NCBI RefSeq assembly: GCF_003605435.1
Contig: NZ_QXQB01000003.1
Span: 186,001 to 250,000 of the forward strand
DNA length: 64,000 bases
Reading direction: 5' to 3'
Source of the DNA: Paenibacillus pinisoli
GTDB taxonomy: Bacteria > Bacillota > Bacilli > Paenibacillales > Paenibacillaceae
Shown here: in pieces, positions 63,692 through 64,000 of the stretch
Position numbering within the stretch: the stretch's first letter is position 1
Layout: every line of letters begins with the position of its first letter
The notes under the pieces: model-generated
Databases searched by the model: none
Told to the model about the DNA's origin: nothing
Seen by the model: only the letters and a program-made list of their open reading frames with translations
Translations under genes and position numbers: made by a program

Positions 63692-64000
63692 TTAATAGCC
63701 GCGGATATAAGCTTTCGGCACATGGGCGCGGAAGTCGCCGCCCGTCTCCTTGATCGCGTGGATCGCCCAATACGGATCGCGCAGCAAGCCGCGTCCAATC
63801 GCCACCAGATCAGTCTTCCCAGTCGCAAGCGTCTCGGCTGCGAAGTGAGGATCATCCAGCATGCCGACTGCAATCACCGGTACGCCCAGAGCTTGCTTCA
63901 CCGTATGCGCGGCTTCCAGCTGGAAGCCAGGCTCAACCTTCGGCCGCTTGGCCGGAGCAGGCGTGCCTTCGCCTCCTGTAGAGATATGAAGCAGATCGAC
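63692..64000 (-). CDS. namA: NADPH dehydrogenase / old yellow enzyme (NamA/YqjM-like), C-terminal part
   Basis: 103 residues of the C-terminal end remain; the frame is open to the right edge. VDLLHISTGGEGTPAP at the edge, then GVPVIAVGMLDDPHFAAETLA, DLVAIGRGLLRDPYWAI and the final HVPKAYIRGY are typical of YqjM-type FMN enoate reductases. Function: NADPH-dependent reduction of activated alkenes. Confidence 0.85.
   Translation of the reverse strand, partial: VDLLHISTGGEGTPAPAKRPKVEPGFQLEAAHTVKQALGVPVIAVGMLDDPHFAAETLATGKTDLVAIGRGLLRDPYWAIHAIKETGGDFRAHVPKAYIRGY

Overview
The window looks like the chromosome of a spore-forming member of the Bacillota, most likely Paenibacillus or a close relative. 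The grounds are sequence features rather than a search: strong AGGAGG-type ribosome binding sites with frequent TTG and GTG starts, a CIRCE-controlled groESL pair, T-box leaders, an SLH-anchored surface protein, sporulation-associated families (YyaC, YtaF, YjcZ-like) and low-GC Gram-positive wall enzymes. I see no rRNA, tRNA, CRISPR array, transposase or integrated phage.

1-11 kb: the end of a PAS/HTH regulator followed by a D-amino-acid catabolic operon (PLP-dependent D-threonine aldolase/D-serine dehydratase-like enzyme, N-acyl-D-amino-acid deacylase, RidA). Next come two tiny divergent YjcZ-like genes, a 1287-residue SLH surface protein with eight InlB/Flg_new-type repeats, and a GNAT plus three tail-collar-domain genes. 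11-17 kb: a stalk-domain protein, RodA-like and LCP wall genes, an XRE-DUF1232 regulator that shares a palindromic divergent promoter with the LCP gene, YtaF, and DUF368. 17-25 kb: groEL/groES, a TetR-controlled YhgE/Pip-type exporter, and an operon joining 5-formyl-THF cyclo-ligase, molybdenum-cofactor genes and tatA/tatC.

25-33 kb: an ABC-F ATPase, then on the minus strand a complete ComQ-ComX-ComP-ComA type quorum-sensing locus. Its 55-codon pheromone precursor gene lies at 30572-30739 and has Trp as the penultimate residue. A dyad just upstream of the comX promoter shares a 10-bp sequence with the region upstream of a neighbouring orphan ABC ATPase. The 430-bp spacer at 32748-33181 holds a cluster of at least eight DnaA-box-like sequences, four of them exact TTATNCACA.

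33-47 kb: a methyltransferase, leuA behind two tandem leucine-type T-box leaders with a near-perfect sigma-A promoter, the t6A/ThiL operon (thiL, tsaE, tsaB, rimI, tsaD), an HD-GYP protein whose HD histidine is replaced, a 7TM-PAS-GGDEF cyclase, a METTL25-like methyltransferase, DUF6483, an alpha/beta hydrolase and a YyaC-like spore protein. 47-64 kb: DUF1128, an unknown gene, galK-galE-galT with a divergent AraC regulator, an FAD oxidoreductase, an MFS exporter, DUF2935, an MBL hydrolase, a stress-protein-like gene, a CorA-like transporter with a variant GMN motif, a class 3 lipase, hemolysin III, a second alpha/beta hydrolase, a TRM11-like methyltransferase, LapA, and the C-terminus of an old yellow enzyme.

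All assignments come from reading sequence and remembered family motifs. No database search was run.
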